Source of the DNA: Arthrobacter celericrescens | Lineage (GTDB): Bacteria; Actinomycetota; Actinomycetes; Actinomycetales; Micrococcaceae | Length of the DNA: 64,000 bases | Reading direction: 5' to 3' | NCBI RefSeq assembly: GCF_003614925.1 | Contig: NZ_QYLP01000049.1 | Coordinates: 51,104-115,103, forward strand | Shown here: piece by piece, positions 28,027 to 36,293 of the stretch | Layout: the number at the start of each line of letters is the position of its first letter | Position numbering within the stretch: the first letter of the stretch is position 1 | Position numbers and translations under genes: made by a program | The notes under the pieces: generated by a model | Told to the model about the DNA's origin: nothing | Databases searched by the model: none | What the model saw: only the letters and a program-made list of their open reading frames with translations

Positions 28027-28540
28027 GGCTCGTTGCCTCCTCTGTGGTGTCGATCAGTGTGGGAGAACCGGCCGCCTTTGCCCGGAAGGAATGTTGGTCC
28101 CGGATGGACCGGGTGAGTGAGTCCGTCAGCTTTTCGATGACGCGGCCCGCTTCGAGCGCGTCTTCCTCACTCCATTCGGCGAGGTAGTCGCGGAGCCTCG
28201 CGCTGCGGTGGTCTTCGAATTCATGGAGCTGGGCGATGCCTTCCTCGGAGAGGGCCACCAGCTGCGCGCGGCCGTCAGCCGGGTCCGGACGCCGGACCAC
28301 CAGTCCGAGCTCCTCGAGTTCGGCGATATGCCGGCTGAGAACCGGCGGGCTGACGCCGAGCCGCGACGCAAGGTGTGTGGCCCGGGACTCCCCTTCCCCG
28401 ATGAAGCGCAGCACGCCCTGGAGGGCGAAACCAACCTTGGCCTCGCGGGCCACGCTGGTGCTGACGATGCACCGCAGCACGCGCTGGAGGTCGAAGATCC
28501 GGTGGACGAGCTCTGTCGCAGTGCCGGAAGCGACGGACAT
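28007..28540 (-). CDS. MarR-family repressor
   Basis: 177 residues with the winged-helix core GESRATHLASRLGVSPPVLSRHIAELEELGLVVRRPDPADGRAQLVALSEEG, the DxRxxxxxLT-like wing typical of MarR. The ATG at 28540 follows GAGGTGA. It is the first gene of an operon with the MFS exporter, an arrangement in which the repressor is released by the exporter's substrate. The inverted repeat at 28556-28600 just upstream is the likely binding site. Confidence 0.9.
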   Translation of the reverse strand: MSVASGTATELVHRIFDLQRVLRCIVSTSVAREAKVGFALQGVLRFIGEGESRATHLASRLGVSPPVLSRHIAELEELGLVVRRPDPADGRAQLVALSEEGIAQLHEFEDHRSARLRDYLAEWSEEDALEAGRVIEKLTDSLTRSIRDQHSFRAKAAGSPTLIDTTEEATSLGKANA

Positions 28541-28555
28541 GGGATCACCTCAATT

Positions 28556-28600
28556 GTTTGCCTAAAGCAACCATAGACCTAAAAGGTTGCTTTGGGAAAC
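28556..28600. promoter_or_regulatory. Inverted repeat, probable MarR operator
   Basis: AAAGCAACC (28564-28572) is mirrored by GGTTGCTTT (28585-28593) with a 12-base spacer. The symmetry extends outwards as GTTTGCCTAAAGCAACC against GTTTCCCAAAGCAACC read on the opposite strand, broken by one base. It starts 15 bases upstream of the marR ATG, so autorepression of the marR-MFS operon is likely. Confidence 0.65.
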
Positions 28601-28629
28601 TAACTGCGGCGAAGGTCACTTAAATGCCA

Positions 28630-28694
28630 AGCGCGAACGTACATTTGGGGCCCCAAATCCGGCGGAAATGGGGCCCCAAGTGTACGTTCGCGCT
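28630..28694. repeat. Long inverted repeat (26-bp arms) between TPP enzyme and marR
   Basis: The 26-base arms at 28630-28655 and 28669-28694 are complementary with one mismatch, and each begins AGCGCGAACGTACA and includes GGGGCCCC. It lies after the stop of the minus-strand TPP enzyme gene, so it may terminate it, but arm length and internal palindromes look more like a dispersed intergenic repeat. Confidence 0.7.
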
Positions 28695-28714
28695 AAGGGC
28701 GGGAGGTGAAGAGG

Positions 28715-30415
28715 TCAGTCGAGGTGGGTCGGGGCGAACATCTTCAGCAGGGTTTCAACCACGACGACGTTCGGGCCGTCCGCGGCGAAGCCCGCCTTGA
28801 GCGCCTCCCCCACGTTTTCCGGGGCCACCCGGCGGGCCGGCACACCGAACGATTCGGCAAGCTTCACGAAGTCGGGCCGCGCCAGTTCGGTGGCCGTGGC
28901 CTTGCCGAAGGCGCCCACCATGTATTCGCGCAGGATGCCGTAGCCGCCGTCGTCCACGATCAGCCAGGTGACCGGGATGTTGTGCTGCTTGGCCGTAGCG
29001 AGCTCCGAGATGGAGTACATCGAAGAGCCGTCACCGGACACCGCCAGCACCCGGGCCGGCTTGCCCGTGGTTTCCAGGCCCACCGCACCGCCGATCGCTG
29101 CCGGGAACCCGTAGCCAAGGCCGCCGGCGCCCTGGGCCGAGTGGAACTGGCCCTGCCGGGCATCCCAGCAGCTCCAGCCCCAGTACGCGGAGATAGTCAT
29201 GTCCCAGAAGGTCTGCATGCCGTCCGGAACCGCCTCCCGGATGTCTGCCATGAACTTCAGTTCCTTGGCCAGGTCCTGCGATTCGAGGCGCGCCTTGACC
29301 TTCGCCAAGGACTCCTTCACAAGTTCCTCCGGGCTGGTGCCGTGCCAGGAACGGACCGCGGCGCCCGCCGCACCGGCCTCAGACAGCGCTTCGTCCAGGG
29401 CGGCGAGGGCCTGCCCGGCGTCGGCACGGATGCCCAGGCCGGGACGGTTGGATTCGAGGACCCGGGGCTCGGCATCAATCTGGATGATCCGGCCGCGCGG
29501 CTCGAAGGTGAAGTAGTTCGAGGTGACCTCACCGAGGGAGGAGCCGATGACCACCAGCACGTCGGCGTCCTCGAGGAGGTCCGTCATGTACCGGTCCTCG
29601 ATCCAGGACTGCAGGGACAGCTCGTGGTTCCAAGGGAACGCTCCGTTGCCGCCCGGGGTGCAGATCACCGGCGCACGCAGCTGTTCGGCGATCGAGAGCA
29701 GGGACTTCTCGGCCCGGCCGCGCCGGGTGCCGCCGCCGGCGATGATCGCCGGACGCTCCGCCGTCGAGAGCCACTTCACGGCCTCCCGCACCAGCTCAAC
29801 TCGGGGCGGGTTGTCCGCCGCCTCGGCCAGGGCGTCCTCCACCGGCGGGACCATGATCGGATCCAACAGGACGTTCTGCGGAATCTCGATCCACACCGGA
29901 CCCTGCGGCGAGGAGATCGCCTCGGTCCAGGCGTCCTGGATGGCCGAGGGAATGCCGGAGGCGTGCTGGATGAGGCGCTGGCTCTTGGTGACGTTGGCCG
30001 CGGAGGCCTTCTGGTCGTCGAGCTGGTGCAGCATGCCCTTGCGCCGCGCGCCCAGGCCTTCCAGCGGGATCTGGCTGGCCACGACCACCATCGGCACGCC
30101 GGTGGCATAGGCCTCCTGCAGGCCGGCCAGGGATGTCAGCGCGCCGGGGCCGGTGGACAGGAACAGCACGCCCACCTCGCCGGTGGCGCGGGAGTAGCCG
30201 TCCGCAGCGAAGGCCGAGTTGTTCTCCACCCGGGAGGACACGAACTGCAGGTTTCCGCGGCCCATGGCATCGAACAGGCCCAGGGCGTGCTGGCCCGGGA
30301 TGCCGAAGACGGTTTTCGCACCGAGTGCCTCGAGGGTCTCGACGACGAGGTCCCCGCCATTGCGCTGCCCGGTCCCCTTGGTGGGGGCTGCCGTTCCGGG
30401 ATCGAAGTCGATCAT
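28715..30415 (-). CDS. TPP-dependent decarboxylase/acetolactate synthase-like enzyme, possible 2-ketoarginine decarboxylase
   Basis: 566 residues with the three-domain TPP fold. Catalytic Glu64 lies in [15 protein letters not shown], the central domain has [10 protein letters not shown], and the cofactor motif is [19 protein letters not shown] followed by DDGGYG. The start overlaps the ureohydrolase stop by four bases, so both act together. Pseudomonas AruI decarboxylates 5-guanidino-2-oxopentanoate and works upstream of a guanidinobutyrase, which fits this pair; a transaminase and aldehyde dehydrogenase are not nearby. A general 2-oxoacid decarboxylase or acetolactate synthase remains possible. 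Confidence 0.8.
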   Translation of the reverse strand: MIDFDPGTAAPTKGTGQRNGGDLVVETLEALGAKTVFGIPGQHALGLFDAMGRGNLQFVSSRVENNSAFAADGYSRATGEVGVLFLSTGPGALTSLAGLQEAYATGVPMVVVASQIPLEGLGARRKGMLHQLDDQKASAANVTKSQRLIQHASGIPSAIQDAWTEAISSPQGPVWIEIPQNVLLDPIMVPPVEDALAEAADNPPRVELVREAVKWLSTAERPAIIAGGGTRRGRAEKSLLSIAEQLRAPVICTPGGNGAFPWNHELSLQSWIEDRYMTDLLEDADVLVVIGSSLGEVTSNYFTFEPRGRIIQIDAEPRVLESNRPGLGIRADAGQALAALDEALSEAGAAGAAVRSWHGTSPEELVKESLAKVKARLESQDLAKELKFMADIREAVPDGMQTFWDMTISAYWGWSCWDARQGQFHSAQGAGGLGYGFPAAIGGAVGLETTGKPARVLAVSGDGSSMYSISELATAKQHNIPVTWLIVDDGGYGILREYMVGAFGKATATELARPDFVKLAESFGVPARRVAPENVGEALKAGFAADGPNVVVVETLLKMFAPTHLD

Positions 30416-31452
30416 CGGGCGCCTGCCGACTGCGTACCGAGGGCCTGCTGCGCGTAGCCGGTCGCGGCGCCGTGGCGGTTGCCCTCTACGGCGTTGTCGG
30501 CCAGGAGCGTGACGAGTTCGTAGGCCACGTGGCTGGCGGCGACACCGGTGATCTCGGCGTGGTCGTAGGCCGGGGCAACTTCCACGACGTCGGCGCCCAC
30601 GAGGTTCATGCCGCGGAAGCCGCGGATGATCTCGAGCAGTTCGCGGCTGGTGATGCCGCCGGCTTCCGGCGTGCCGGTGCCCGGCGCATGGGCGGGGTCC
30701 AGGACGTCGATGTCCACGGAGATGTACAGTGGGCGGTTGCCGATGCGGTCGCGGATCTTCTCCACGGTTTCCAGCACGCCCTGGTAGTAGACATCGGCGG
30801 AGGTGACGATGCCGAAGCCGAAGCGGTGGTCGTCGTCGAGGTCCTTCTTGCCATACAGCGGGCCGCGGGTGCCGACGTGGCTGATGGCCTCGGTATCGAG
30901 GATGCCTTCCTCGACGGCGCGGCGGAACGGGGTGCCGTGGGTGTACTCGGCGCCGAAGTAGGTGTCCCAGGTGTCCAGGTGGGCGTCGAAGTGCAGCATG
31001 GCGACGGGTTCGCCGGCGCGTTCGGCGGCGGCGCGCAGGAGGGGCAGGGCGATGGTGTGGTCGCCGCCGAGGGTCACAAGCTTGCTGCCGTTGGCGGTCA
31101 GGTCCAGCGCGTTCTGCTGGATGGTCTCAATCGCCTCGTTGATGTTGAAGGGGTTCACGGCCATGTCGCCGGCGTCGGCCACCTGGACGTTCTCGAAGGG
31201 GCTGACGTCCCAGGCCGGGTTGTAGGGACGCAGGAGGCGGCTGGCCTCGCGGATGTGGTTCGCGCCGAAGCGGGCACCCGGGCGGTAGGAAACGCCGGAG
31301 TCGAACGGCACGCCCACCACGGTAACGCCGGCCTTGGCCACCTGGTCCAGGCGCGGGAGGCGTGCGTAGGTGGCGGCACCGGCGTAGCGCGGGATGCGGG
31401 ATGAATCAATGGGGCCAAGGTTTCCGTTGGCTTCGATGCGGAGCTCTTCCAC
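30412..31452 (-). CDS. speB: Agmatinase/guanidinobutyrase-type ureohydrolase
   Basis: 346 residues from a GTG at 31452 with a purine-rich GGAGAGAGG site just upstream. Dinuclear manganese ligands are seen in [24 protein letters not shown] and [19 protein letters not shown], the signature set of the arginase/agmatinase family, which release urea from a guanidino compound. Substrate choice among agmatine, guanidinobutyrate and others cannot be made from motifs; coupling to the TPP decarboxylase favours a guanidino acid. A TTGCCT half-site like that in the XRE-cupin/symporter intergenic region lies about 60 bases upstream. Confidence 0.88.
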   Translation of the reverse strand: MEELRIEANGNLGPIDSSRIPRYAGAATYARLPRLDQVAKAGVTVVGVPFDSGVSYRPGARFGANHIREASRLLRPYNPAWDVSPFENVQVADAGDMAVNPFNINEAIETIQQNALDLTANGSKLVTLGGDHTIALPLLRAAAERAGEPVAMLHFDAHLDTWDTYFGAEYTHGTPFRRAVEEGILDTEAISHVGTRGPLYGKKDLDDDHRFGFGIVTSADVYYQGVLETVEKIRDRIGNRPLYISVDIDVLDPAHAPGTGTPEAGGITSRELLEIIRGFRGMNLVGADVVEVAPAYDHAEITGVAASHVAYELVTLLADNAVEGNRHGAATGYAQQALGTQSAGAR

Positions 31453-31592
31453 AGCGGCCTCTCTCCTTCGAGATCGAGTCAGGGTGTGACAGCCATCATA
31501 CACACAAAGTTGCCTAATATGCATCACCTGTTTACAGAAATTCCGCCGCCCCGGAAGCCGCCCACGAAGACGTCCCCGGAAGCAGGCAAACA

Positions 31593-31637
31593 GCCCGACG
31601 ACGGCCGGCCAGCTGGGGCGGCTGGCCGCCGTCGGGC
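31593..31637. terminator. GC-rich hairpin of the CCCGACGGCGG type
   Basis: A left arm beginning GCCCGACG and ending GGCCAGC pairs with GCTGGCC...GTCGGGC on the right, with a small bulge. It lies just past the stop of the minus-strand lipoprotein gene at 31654 and upstream of the ureohydrolase promoter, so it probably terminates the lipoprotein transcript. It shares its stem sequence with the hairpins at 37848 and 40869. Confidence 0.55.
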
Positions 31638-31653
31638 GTTATGGATCAGCAAC

Positions 31654-32385
31654 TCAGGACGCGGTAAGGCTCAACAGCACCGCCTTGAACTGTCGGCCTT
31701 CCGCAGATGACCACCAGGCCTTGGCCCCGGCAACACTGCCGCACTTTTCGACCTCCGAAGCCAGTTCAAAGCCGATGAAGTACGGCATGGACTGGTCCTC
31801 GGGCATCGGCGACGGCACCGGCGTCGGGCCTTCCACGGGCAGGCCCCGCAACTGGCCCGGGCCGTCGCTCGGGACCTCCTGGAGCACCGAGGCAGTGCAC
31901 ACAGCCCCCGGCCCTCCCGTACTCTGCGGCTCCTCAACGTAGAAGGCGTACTTCATCGGAGGGTTCCAGTCCCCCGACGCGAGCCCGGGAAGTGCGCCCG
32001 ACTCGATCACGGTCCGCTGTACGGGCCAGGCGTAGTCGTACGTGCTGGAGTTGATGCTCACCGCCAGCACCGGTTCCCCTGCCGCATCGGTGAACGCGGC
32101 GGTTTCCGCGGTGACCGTACCGAAGGGGAAGGTGTTCGTCTTCACAGTCCACTCCTTCGGATAACGCAGCGAAAGTTCTTGGGTGGTGAAGGAGAATGCT
32201 TTGGTCTCCGGGGTGGGTGCCGCCGTCACGCTCGGCGTCGGTGCGGGGGTTTCGCTGACCGTTCCGATGACCGGACTGCCCGACGGCGCCGTGCCGGGTG
32301 CCGCTTGCGGCATCCCGCAGGCGGCGAGGACTGTGGCGAGCATGAGTCCTGCTCCCGCGGCGGCCAGGCGAAGTGGTGCGTTCAT
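31654..32385 (-). CDS. Secreted lipoprotein, paralogue of the upstream gene
   Basis: 243 residues with a lipoprotein signal peptide and lipobox LAAC (C23), followed by a Pro/Thr/Ala-rich spacer to about residue 60 and a globular domain. It starts at an ATG after AAGGA. No named family is recognised. The domain aligns by eye with the next gene: FTTQELSLRYPKEWTVKT against FTFPDGHISFQHPAGWSVRT, and RTVIESGALPGLASGD against RTVLDSALVPGLAVSED. Both share Cys residues that could form a disulfide. Probably anchored outside the cytoplasmic membrane; function unknown. Confidence 0.75.
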   Translation of the reverse strand: MNAPLRLAAAGAGLMLATVLAACGMPQAAPGTAPSGSPVIGTVSETPAPTPSVTAAPTPETKAFSFTTQELSLRYPKEWTVKTNTFPFGTVTAETAAFTDAAGEPVLAVSINSSTYDYAWPVQRTVIESGALPGLASGDWNPPMKYAFYVEEPQSTGGPGAVCTASVLQEVPSDGPGQLRGLPVEGPTPVPSPMPEDQSMPYFIGFELASEVEKCGSVAGAKAWWSSAEGRQFKAVLLSLTAS

Positions 32386-32452
32386 GGCGTTTCCTTTCTT
32401 GCGGGTCCGCCGGCGGGGCCGTCAAGCGACGGCCCCGCCCGCGGAACCGGTC

Positions 32453-33199
32453 TTACTTGTAGCTGACGCTCATCAACATGGACTTGAACTGCGCGTATTC
32501 GGCAGTGGCCATCCAAGCCCGGGCTTCGGCGTCGTTGGCGAGCTTTCCGGAGTCGATATAGACCCGGAAGACCCCCACGCCGTTGGGCAGGAGCACCTGC
32601 GGCATTCCGCCGCTGATGCTGCCGGAGACGGCTTCCGAGGCCTTGCCGATGGTCATGAAGTAGTGGTCGTTGACATCCCCGTAGCTGTCCTTGAAGAAGG
32701 CGAAGGTGGGATCGTCCTCTGAGACTGCGAGGCCCGGCACCAGCGCCGAGTCAAGGACCGTGCGGTCCACGGGTCCTGCCGCGCCGTCGCCGTAGAAGCC
32801 GCTGACCATGACGGCGATCGGCTTGCCCTTGCTCATGATGTTGGCTTCGACGCACTCCGCCGGGCCTCCAGGAATCGTGGGGCATTCCGCCGTACGTACG
32901 GACCAGCCGGCCGGGTGCTGGAAGGAAATGTGGCCGTCCGGGAATGTGAAGGTCTTGACGGGCTTGGGCTTGGCGGCGTCCGCAGGATTCGCCGACGCCG
33001 CCAAGGCGACGGCTTCCACGGTGGTGCGGTCCGCCGTCGGGCCCGCCTGCGTGGAACCCGCCGCTGCGGGCACGGTCGACGGCGCCGGGGCACACGCGGC
33101 AACCGAGGCGCCGAGCGCGAAGGCGAGGGCGGCCGCCGCGGCGGTCTTGCCGAGGACAGTCTTGCCGCCGGTGGTCTTTCCAAAAGCTGCTGAATGCAT
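32453..33199 (-). CDS. Secreted lipoprotein, first of a paralogous pair
   Basis: 248 residues from the ATG at 33199; upstream extension would put charged residues before the signal peptide. The signal sequence ends in SVAAC (C36), then a low-complexity Ala/Pro/Thr spacer leads to a domain starting FTFPDGHISFQHPAGWSV. It shares this domain with the gene 67 bases downstream, so the pair arose by tandem duplication. No enzyme motif is seen. Divergent from the APC permease across about 260 bp, in which I see no clear operator. Confidence 0.75.
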   Translation of the reverse strand: MHSAAFGKTTGGKTVLGKTAAAAALAFALGASVAACAPAPSTVPAAAGSTQAGPTADRTTVEAVALAASANPADAAKPKPVKTFTFPDGHISFQHPAGWSVRTAECPTIPGGPAECVEANIMSKGKPIAVMVSGFYGDGAAGPVDRTVLDSALVPGLAVSEDDPTFAFFKDSYGDVNDHYFMTIGKASEAVSGSISGGMPQVLLPNGVGVFRVYIDSGKLANDAEARAWMATAEYAQFKSMLMSVSYK

Positions 33200-33462
33200 T
33201 GTCTTTCCCCATTCGTGAACGAAGTTGCTGGTAGTGCAAGGCGCCCCGACGAGGTCCGTTCCGTCCGGTTCGAAGTGCCCTGTCACCCCGTAAGTTTCCC
33301 GCCGCCGCCGTTTACTTACATCGATTGGAAAAAATCTTGGAGGAAACCCAAAGAGACGCCGCTCACACAGGGCGTAAGGATTCCGTTAAGACCGGGTTTC
33401 CGGGCCGGGGTGCCGCCGTACGCTCCTTCTGGAGCAGCTTCCAGGCTGCGCGAAAGGACATC

Positions 33463-35433
33463 GTGACCACCCTGACGAGGCCGCCGGCCGACCCTTCCAA
33501 CCGGCGCAAATCCAGCAGAAGCTTCAAGCACTGGCTGCTCGAAGGCATGCCCGAGGGCGGGGGCCGCCCCCGGCAGCACGGCAGGCCGGAGCGCGGGCAC
33601 ACCCCGCAGTCCTGGTGGAAGGTCATGTGCCTCACTGGCGTCGACTACTTTTCGACCCTCGGTTACCAGCCGGCCATCGCGGCACTCGCCGCCGGCATCG
33701 TGTCCCCGCTGGCCACGATCGTGCTGGTCGCCGTCACGCTGCTCGGCGCTCTGCCCGTCTACCGCCGCGTCGCTTCCGAAAGCCCGCGCGGCGAAGGGTC
33801 CATCGCCATGCTGGAGAAGCTCCTCCCCCGCTGGGGCGGCAAGCTGTTCGTCCTGGCGCTGCTCGGCTTCGCCGCAACCGATTTCATGATCACCATGACC
33901 CTGTCCGCCGCAGACGCGAGCGCCCACGCCGTCGAGAATCCCTTCGCACCCGAGTGGATGCACGGCCAGGAAGTCGCCATCACGCTCGCCCTGATTGCCG
34001 GCCTCGGGATCGTCTTCCTGCGCGGCTTCAAGGAAGCCATCAACGTGGCGGTGCTGCTGGTGGGCGTCTACCTGCTGCTCAACGCCGTGGTGGTGCTGGT
34101 GGGACTGTTCCACGTGGCCGCCGAAGCCCACGTCGTCACCGACTGGTGGGCCGCGCTCAACCAGCAGCACGGCAACCCGCTGGTGATGATCGGCATCGCA
34201 CTGCTCGTGTTCCCGAAGCTCGCCCTCGGCCTCTCCGGCTTCGAGACCGGCGTCGCCGTCATGCCCCAGATCAAGGGGGAACCGGACGACACCGACCAGC
34301 GGCCCGCCGGCCGCATCCGCGGCGCCCACAAGCTGCTCACGACGGCGGCCCTCATCATGAGTGCCTTCCTGGTGGCTTCCAGCTTCATCACCACGTTCCT
34401 GATCCCGGCGGCCGAATTCGAGGCAGGCGGCAAGGCCAACGGCCGCGCCCTGGCCTTCCTGGCGCACCAGTACCTGGGCGACGCGTTCGGCACCGTCTAC
34501 GACATCAGCACCATCGCGATCCTTTGGTTCGCCGGCGCATCCGCCATGGCCGGCCTGCTGAACCTCGTGCCGCGCTACCTCCCCCGCTTCGGCATGGCCC
34601 CCTCATGGACCAAGGCCGTCCGCCCGCTGGTCCTGGTGTTCACCGCCATCGCCTTCCTGATCACCGTGATCTTCGAGGCGAGCGTGGAGGCACAGGGCGG
34701 AGCCTACGCCACCGGCGTGCTGGTGCTGATGACCTCCGCGTCCATCGCCGTGACCCTCTCGGCCAAGCGGCGGAAGCAGCGGGTAAAGACCCTGGCCTTC
34801 GGCGCCGTGGCGGTGGTGTTTACCTACACCACGGTGGCCAACGTGGTGGAACGCCCGGACGGCATCAGGATCGCCGCCATGTTCATCCTGGGCATTGTGC
34901 TGGTGAGCTTTGCCTCCCGGGTCCGGCGCTCCTTCGAACTGCGCGCCACCCACATCAAGATGGACGAACGGGCCCTGGAGTTCACCGCAGCCAACGACGA
35001 GGGACCCATCCGGCTCATCGCCCACGAACCGAAGCGTGCCGGCGCCGACCGTTACCGGGAGAAGCTGGAGCACGCGCAGCAGGCCATCCACCTGCCCGAG
35101 GACAGCGATGCCCTGTTCATCGAGGTCATCGTGGACGACAGCTCCGACTTCGAACAGGAACTGCTCGTGGAGGGCAAGCACCGCCACGGCTTCAAGGTCC
35201 TGGAAGTCCACAGCAACAACGTGCCCAACACCCTGGCCGCCGTACTGTTGCACATCCGCGACGTCACGGGGCTGATGCCGCACATCTACTTCCGGTGGAC
35301 CGAAGGCAACCCGATTGCCAACCTCAGCAAGTTCCTGTTCTTCGGCGAAGGCGAAATCGCCCCGGTAACCCGCGAAGTGCTGCGCGAGGCCGAGGCCGAC
35401 GTGACGCGCCGGCCCTGGGTACACGTGGGCTGA
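33463..35433 (+). CDS. APC-superfamily amino acid permease
   Basis: 656 residues from a GTG at 33463 with GAAAGGA upstream. A hydrophilic N-terminus of about 45 residues precedes about 12 transmembrane helices (first: [24 protein letters not shown]), then a cytoplasmic domain of some 170 residues from about residue 490 ([17 protein letters not shown]). [12 protein letters not shown] matches the unwound first helix of APC transporters. The large C-terminal domain resembles a group of actinobacterial putative amino acid/potassium-type permeases; the substrate is unknown. Confidence 0.82.
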   Translation: MTTLTRPPADPSNRRKSSRSFKHWLLEGMPEGGGRPRQHGRPERGHTPQSWWKVMCLTGVDYFSTLGYQPAIAALAAGIVSPLATIVLVAVTLLGALPVYRRVASESPRGEGSIAMLEKLLPRWGGKLFVLALLGFAATDFMITMTLSAADASAHAVENPFAPEWMHGQEVAITLALIAGLGIVFLRGFKEAINVAVLLVGVYLLLNAVVVLVGLFHVAAEAHVVTDWWAALNQQHGNPLVMIGIALLVFPKLALGLSGFETGVAVMPQIKGEPDDTDQRPAGRIRGAHKLLTTAALIMSAFLVASSFITTFLIPAAEFEAGGKANGRALAFLAHQYLGDAFGTVYDISTIAILWFAGASAMAGLLNLVPRYLPRFGMAPSWTKAVRPLVLVFTAIAFLITVIFEASVEAQGGAYATGVLVLMTSASIAVTLSAKRRKQRVKTLAFGAVAVVFTYTTVANVVERPDGIRIAAMFILGIVLVSFASRVRRSFELRATHIKMDERALEFTAANDEGPIRLIAHEPKRAGADRYREKLEHAQQAIHLPEDSDALFIEVIVDDSSDFEQELLVEGKHRHGFKVLEVHSNNVPNTLAAVLLHIRDVTGLMPHIYFRWTEGNPIANLSKFLFFGEGEIAPVTREVLREAEADVTRRPWVHVG

Positions 35434-35457
35434 TCCGGGCTCCCGGCTGCCGCCCCT

Positions 35458-36033
35458 TCAGCGGCTCGCGGCCGGGACCAGGATCCAGAGCACCTCGACG
35501 GTCTCGTCCGTGGGGTTGACCCAGGTGTGCGGTTCGCGGCCGGGGAAGGACAGGGTGTCGCCTTCCCCGAGGTCGTACTTTTCATTGCTCAGGATCAGCT
35601 GGATGCGTCCCTTGGTGACATGCAGGACGTCCACGTCGCAGTCCACCGCGTAAAGCTCGGATTCGCCGCGGCCATGGGGCTCGATCACGGCCCGGATGAT
35701 CTGCAGGCGGCGCTCCGACCGGGCCGTGAGAAGGCGTTCCACGATTCCTTCGCCGCCGAGGGAGATCTTCGGCCCGTCGTCGCGGCGCGTCAGGTGCGTC
35801 TCCGGTGCGGCGAAAAGATCCCCAATGGACACCGACAGCACCTGGCACAGCGTCACCAGGGACGCCACGGACGGCGACGTCAGGTCCCGCTCCACCCGGC
35901 TGAGGAATCCCTTGGTCAACCCCGTCGCTTCGGCCACCTGCTCGATGGTGAGCCGCTGGGACTGGCGGGCAGCACGGATTCTGGAACCGATCGCAAGCGG
36001 AACGTTGCTGGGTTCAACGGGGAGAGCCTTCAT
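35458..36033 (-). CDS. XRE-family regulator with C-terminal cupin domain
   Basis: 191 residues: a helix-turn-helix at about residues 15-70 (IRAARQSQRLTIEQVAEATGLTKGFLSRVERDLTSPSVASL) and a cupin from about 105 to the end (VIEPHGRGESELYAVDCDVDVLHVTKGRIQLIL, GDTLSFPGREPHTWVNP). Such proteins are small-molecule-sensing regulators, many of polyamine or amino acid metabolism. It is divergent from the sodium:solute symporter, with two overlapping palindromes between them. The likely targets are the symporter and itself; the ureohydrolase operon may also be. Confidence 0.9.
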   Translation of the reverse strand: MKALPVEPSNVPLAIGSRIRAARQSQRLTIEQVAEATGLTKGFLSRVERDLTSPSVASLVTLCQVLSVSIGDLFAAPETHLTRRDDGPKISLGGEGIVERLLTARSERRLQIIRAVIEPHGRGESELYAVDCDVDVLHVTKGRIQLILSNEKYDLGEGDTLSFPGREPHTWVNPTDETVEVLWILVPAASR

Positions 36034-36161
36034 TCACGAACCTTTCAGGCCGAAGAGTGCGGCCCAGTCATTTGGCCAATAGTATCCGGCGGGATCCCGG
36101 AGCTGGCCTGCCCCGCGCACCCGTCCTTGACTGTTACGCCGATCACTACATATCCTTTCAT

Positions 36162-36186
36162 GCAACAAGTGTTGCCTTCTAGGCAA
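36162..36186. promoter_or_regulatory. Two overlapping palindromes, probable XRE-cupin operator
   Basis: GCAACA-AG-TGTTGC (36162-36175) overlaps TTGCCT-TCT-AGGCAA (36172-36186); both are perfect inverted repeats sharing GTTGC. They lie between the divergent XRE-cupin and symporter genes, about 130 bases from the regulator start and 108 from the symporter start. Confidence 0.55.
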
Positions 36187-36293
36187 AATGGCAAACTTTC
36201 TCCCCAACACACCGCACCGCGGATTGTCCGCATGGCACCGGCGCTGTCATGGACACGGAAACCGGCCGGTGCGAATATCCCCAGGAGCCGACA

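Noticed and set aside
25819..28116. Long open frame opposite the MFS exporter
   Set aside because: Composition is typical of antisense shadows (His/Gln/Gly-rich) and the exporter and MarR genes account for the region.
28715..31452. Clavulanic-acid-like pair (CeaS plus proclavaminate amidinohydrolase)
   Set aside because: No beta-lactam synthetase or clavaminate synthase gene is nearby; the arginine-degradation reading needs fewer assumptions.
33325..33462. Upstream extension of the APC permease to 33325
   Set aside because: The added 46 residues are basic and low-complexity, and the GTG at 33463 has a ribosome-binding site.
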